A stretch of 64,000 bases of DNA, taken from assembly GCF_018555685.1 (NCBI RefSeq), contig NZ_JAFLWW010000002.1, positions 558,001 through 622,000 of the forward strand. The letters are read 5' to 3'. This document shows, piece after piece, positions 62,170 through 64,000 of the stretch. The position numbers and the translations under genes were made by a program. The DNA is from Aminobacter anthyllidis. Lineage in GTDB: Bacteria; Pseudomonadota; Alphaproteobacteria; Rhizobiales; Rhizobiaceae. Numbering within the stretch: position 1 is the stretch's first letter; every line of letters starts with the position of its first letter. The notes below the pieces were generated by a model that made no database searches, was not told where the DNA came from, and worked only from the letters and a program-made list of their open reading frames with translations.

Positions 62170-62799
62170 TCAGATTTCAGTTCGCTCGGCCAAGAGCAGC
62201 GCATCCACATCGACGCCGAGATATCGGACAGTGTTCTCGATCTTGGAGTGGCCAAGCAGGATCTGTATGGCGCGGAGATTTCCTGTCGCCTTGTAGATCA
62301 GCGACGCCTTCGTGCGACGAAGCGAGTGGGTGCCATACTCCTCTGGTCGCAGCCCAATCGCTGCGACCCATTCGTCAACCAGGCGGGCGGACTGCCTCGT
62401 GCTCATGTCGCGGGCGCGATTGATCCGGCTCGGGAATCCATAGTCGTCGACCGATCCTCCGCGCCTTTCAAGCCAAGCCAGAAGGCTGGCTCTTACGTCG
62501 CTGGTGATCTCGAACTGGACCGGCCGGCCCGTCTTTTGCTGAACGACAATCGCACGGGTCCGGATTTCTGCCCCCGCAACCAGATCGCGGATCCTGATCT
62601 TGACCAAGTCGCAGCCGCGCAGCTTGCTGTCGATTGCCAGATCGAACAGCGCGCGGTCCCGAATGCGTCTCTCGCGATCGAGGAAGAAGCGAACAGCCCA
62701 GATCTGTTTCTGTGTAAGCGGACGCTTAGTTCCTACCTTCTTTCCTGCATTCCAAGCTGCTCGCTCACGGCTGGCATCATCGAATTGAGAATGGCCCAT
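62170..62799 (-). CDS. Short tyrosine recombinase/integrase
   Basis: A 209-residue phage-integrase family protein with the full catalytic set: Arg in DSKLRGCDL (about residue 60), Lys in QQKTGRP, H-x-x-R in THSLRRTK (about 158-165), the LGHSKIENTVRYL His and the nucleophile Tyr (about 192). It lacks the usual N-terminal arm- and core-binding domains (members are normally 300-400 residues), but the AGGAG site before the ATG at 62799 suggests the short form is expressed. Similar stand-alone catalytic-domain recombinases occur in rhizobial mobile elements. No att site or tRNA was found adjacent. Confidence 0.85.
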   Translation of the reverse strand: MGHSQFDDASRERAAWNAGKKVGTKRPLTQKQIWAVRFFLDRERRIRDRALFDLAIDSKLRGCDLVKIRIRDLVAGAEIRTRAIVVQQKTGRPVQFEITSDVRASLLAWLERRGGSVDDYGFPSRINRARDMSTRQSARLVDEWVAAIGLRPEEYGTHSLRRTKASLIYKATGNLRAIQILLGHSKIENTVRYLGVDVDALLLAERTEI

Positions 62800-63270
62800 G
62801 TGAGTTCTCCTCGGCCGCGATTGGCCGAAGGAGAAACGGTGCAGGGCACTCGCCGCTTCGGGGCCGACACCTGACCGTCCGGTCTTGGGAAACGCTCCGA
62901 CATAAGCTGCCGTCCTGGCTTTGGCTCGTCGGGTAAAGTTTGCTGGCGCGGTTATGACGCTAAAGCGGCAGCTGAACGCTGAAATGCTTCCAAAATCTGG
63001 CGGATCTCGCGACGTCCTCCGTAGGAGACACGGCTAGGGGCAGTGCTCGTGGTTAGCGGAATCTACGCAATGTTTTCCGTTTCTTAGGCCAACGTCCACG
63101 GTCGATCACTTTGGGTGGACGGCATCGCTCACGCATCAGCTGTCACGCATCGCAAAAGCGTTGGCTCCAATTGAAGCGGGTGAACGGCGTTGAACATGCA
63201 CGTAGCGTCTTGCGCCTAGCATATGTCCCGGGGGGAATCGCGGCAGCGTTTCGTTGGTGATGCGCTGGTC
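62800..63270. other. Intergenic region right of the recombinase
   Basis: About 470 bp with no supported gene. Short frames on both strands show no family pattern. It could contain an attachment site for the adjacent recombinase, but I could not identify a direct repeat or tRNA end by eye. Confidence 0.35.
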
Positions 63271-64000
63271 TCACCACATGTAGTCCGCGCTCGGCCAAGC
63301 GCGACGCTCGTCACCGGCCGGATCCCCGATGAGTTGCGTAGCGGTATCGAAGATCATCGTAGCTCGGCGCTGCGTATCGTACCGGGGCCAGTCCGGCAGA
63401 CCTGAATTTGTCGGGATGCCGCCCTTGATGAAGCTGGCCCAAGCGCCGTGCATGGTGTCTGCCAATGCCTGTGGCGGGTTGTCGAGCCGCACGACGCCGT
63501 CCCAGAAGGATCGGTTTTCAAGTGTGTCCCACATGAACGGCAGCTCGCTGCAATGGGTTGCGGGCGCCGAGGGCGGGCCGTAATCATAGCGGTACATGTA
63601 GACGTTGGTATTGTGCTTCAGCGCAGCCTCCGCAACGCCGATCATCGGCACGCGGAACAGCATGTCCGTCATGAATGCGTTCGTGACGTCGAGTTCCGCA
63701 GCTTGCGGACGGTTCTGGCGATACAACTCAACGGCCGGCGCGCCGCCCTCGCCAAGCGCTAGCGCGGCCAGCGCAGAGCGTGCAGCAGTCGCCTGATCGC
63801 CCATGGAGGGCAGCAGGCTGACGAAAAAGCCGTACTCATCCGCATTGGTTCCAAACAAAAGGTCGATATCGCGTGCGCTTCCGCCGGCTATCGCCGGAAT
63901 CGTGGGAGCGGGCAGCGTATCGGTGCCGTGAACGAGATGCAGGGTGTGGGCGAAGACCGTCGTCACAAAGTCCGGTGTGACGCCCTTTGATGCAAGAAGA
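63271..64000 (-). CDS. Carboxylesterase type B, C-terminal part (gene runs off the right edge)
   Basis: The open frame continues to the end of the window, so only about the last 240 residues are visible. TNADEYGFF carries the family Glu of the catalytic triad, and the THCSELPFMW region (canonical HGAELPYVF) carries the catalytic His. The Ser-containing part lies beyond 64000. Type B carboxylesterases hydrolyse carboxylic esters and are sometimes secreted. An internal start at 63966 is not believed. Confidence 0.85.
   Translation of the reverse strand, partial: LLASKGVTPDFVTTVFAHTLHLVHGTDTLPAPTIPAIAGGSARDIDLLFGTNADEYGFFVSLLPSMGDQATAARSALAALALGEGGAPAVELYRQNRPQAAELDVTNAFMTDMLFRVPMIGVAEAALKHNTNVYMYRYDYGPPSAPATHCSELPFMWDTLENRSFWDGVVRLDNPPQALADTMHGAWASFIKGGIPTNSGLPDWPRYDTQRRATMIFDTATQLIGDPAGDERRAWPSADYMW

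Noticed and set aside
1-64000. CRISPR arrays, tRNA or rRNA genes, intact insertion sequences
   Set aside because: I scanned for regularly spaced repeats, cloverleaf-like segments and transposase motifs and saw none; the only repeats are those listed.

Overview
High-GC, gene-dense, operon-rich sequence with many ABC uptake systems. It carries a BacA/SbmA-type peptide transporter, LysR/GntR/Lrp/XRE-cupin regulators and intergenic palindromes of the kind common in rhizobia. This fits an alphaproteobacterium of the Rhizobiales, most likely Mesorhizobium or a close Phyllobacteriaceae relative. That placement is inference from gene content; the window has no rRNA or tRNA. It is mostly accessory, catabolic chromosome.

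Left part (0-20 kb). A secreted polysaccharide deacetylase lies between two long inverted repeats, followed by bacA, a MAPEG protein and a LysR gene divergent from a small unknown gene. A LysR-headed operon (10.2-5.3 kb, minus strand) encodes an FrhB-family flavo/Fe-S protein, a PLP aminotransferase, an SMP-30 hydrolase and a RidA protein. Next come a MarR gene, a GntR-amidohydrolase pair, a 2'-5' RNA ligase-like protein, a Nudix hydrolase and an orphan amino-acid binding protein. The last item is a 1016-residue fusion (kinase-like domain, M23-like domain, class III aminotransferase) divergent from an Lrp regulator.

Middle (20-38 kb). After a deformylase-like gene that has lost metal ligands, a nine-gene minus-strand operon (31.1-20.5 kb) looks like a D-amino-acid peptide utilisation system: a D-aminopeptidase-type enzyme, a full dipeptide-type ABC transporter, a D-aminoacylase-like amidohydrolase, a CobW GTPase and an MlrC peptidase, with an XRE-cupin regulator divergent. 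From 33.7 to 38.3 kb gene fragments are frequent: a chimeric CPBP protease, a ~177-bp partial copy of a neighbouring flavoprotein gene, an interrupted DUF2975 gene and an N-terminally truncated M20 amidase.

Right part (38-64 kb). Two divergent catabolic operons share a control region holding a TetR-type palindrome. Leftward: a carbohydrate-type ABC transporter, a TetR regulator and a D-threonine aldolase-like enzyme. Rightward: a metallohydrolase, an aldehyde dehydrogenase, a fumarylacetoacetase-family enzyme, a CnbZ-like protein and two GMC oxidoreductases, one with a small subunit. A scar of gene remnants (52.9-54.8 kb) with an AlpA-type regulator follows. Another minus-strand operon (60.9-54.8 kb) has an RbsABC-type transporter, an alpha/beta hydrolase, an amidohydrolase-2 protein and a DUF59 protein, with an AraC regulator divergent. 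The window ends with a short tyrosine recombinase and a carboxylesterase that runs off the right edge.

The best candidates for undescribed biology are the tri-domain fusion, the FrhB/aminotransferase/RidA operon, the D-peptide operon with its own CobW GTPase, and the 38-53 kb divergent catabolic cluster. No CRISPR array, prophage structural genes or intact insertion sequence was seen.
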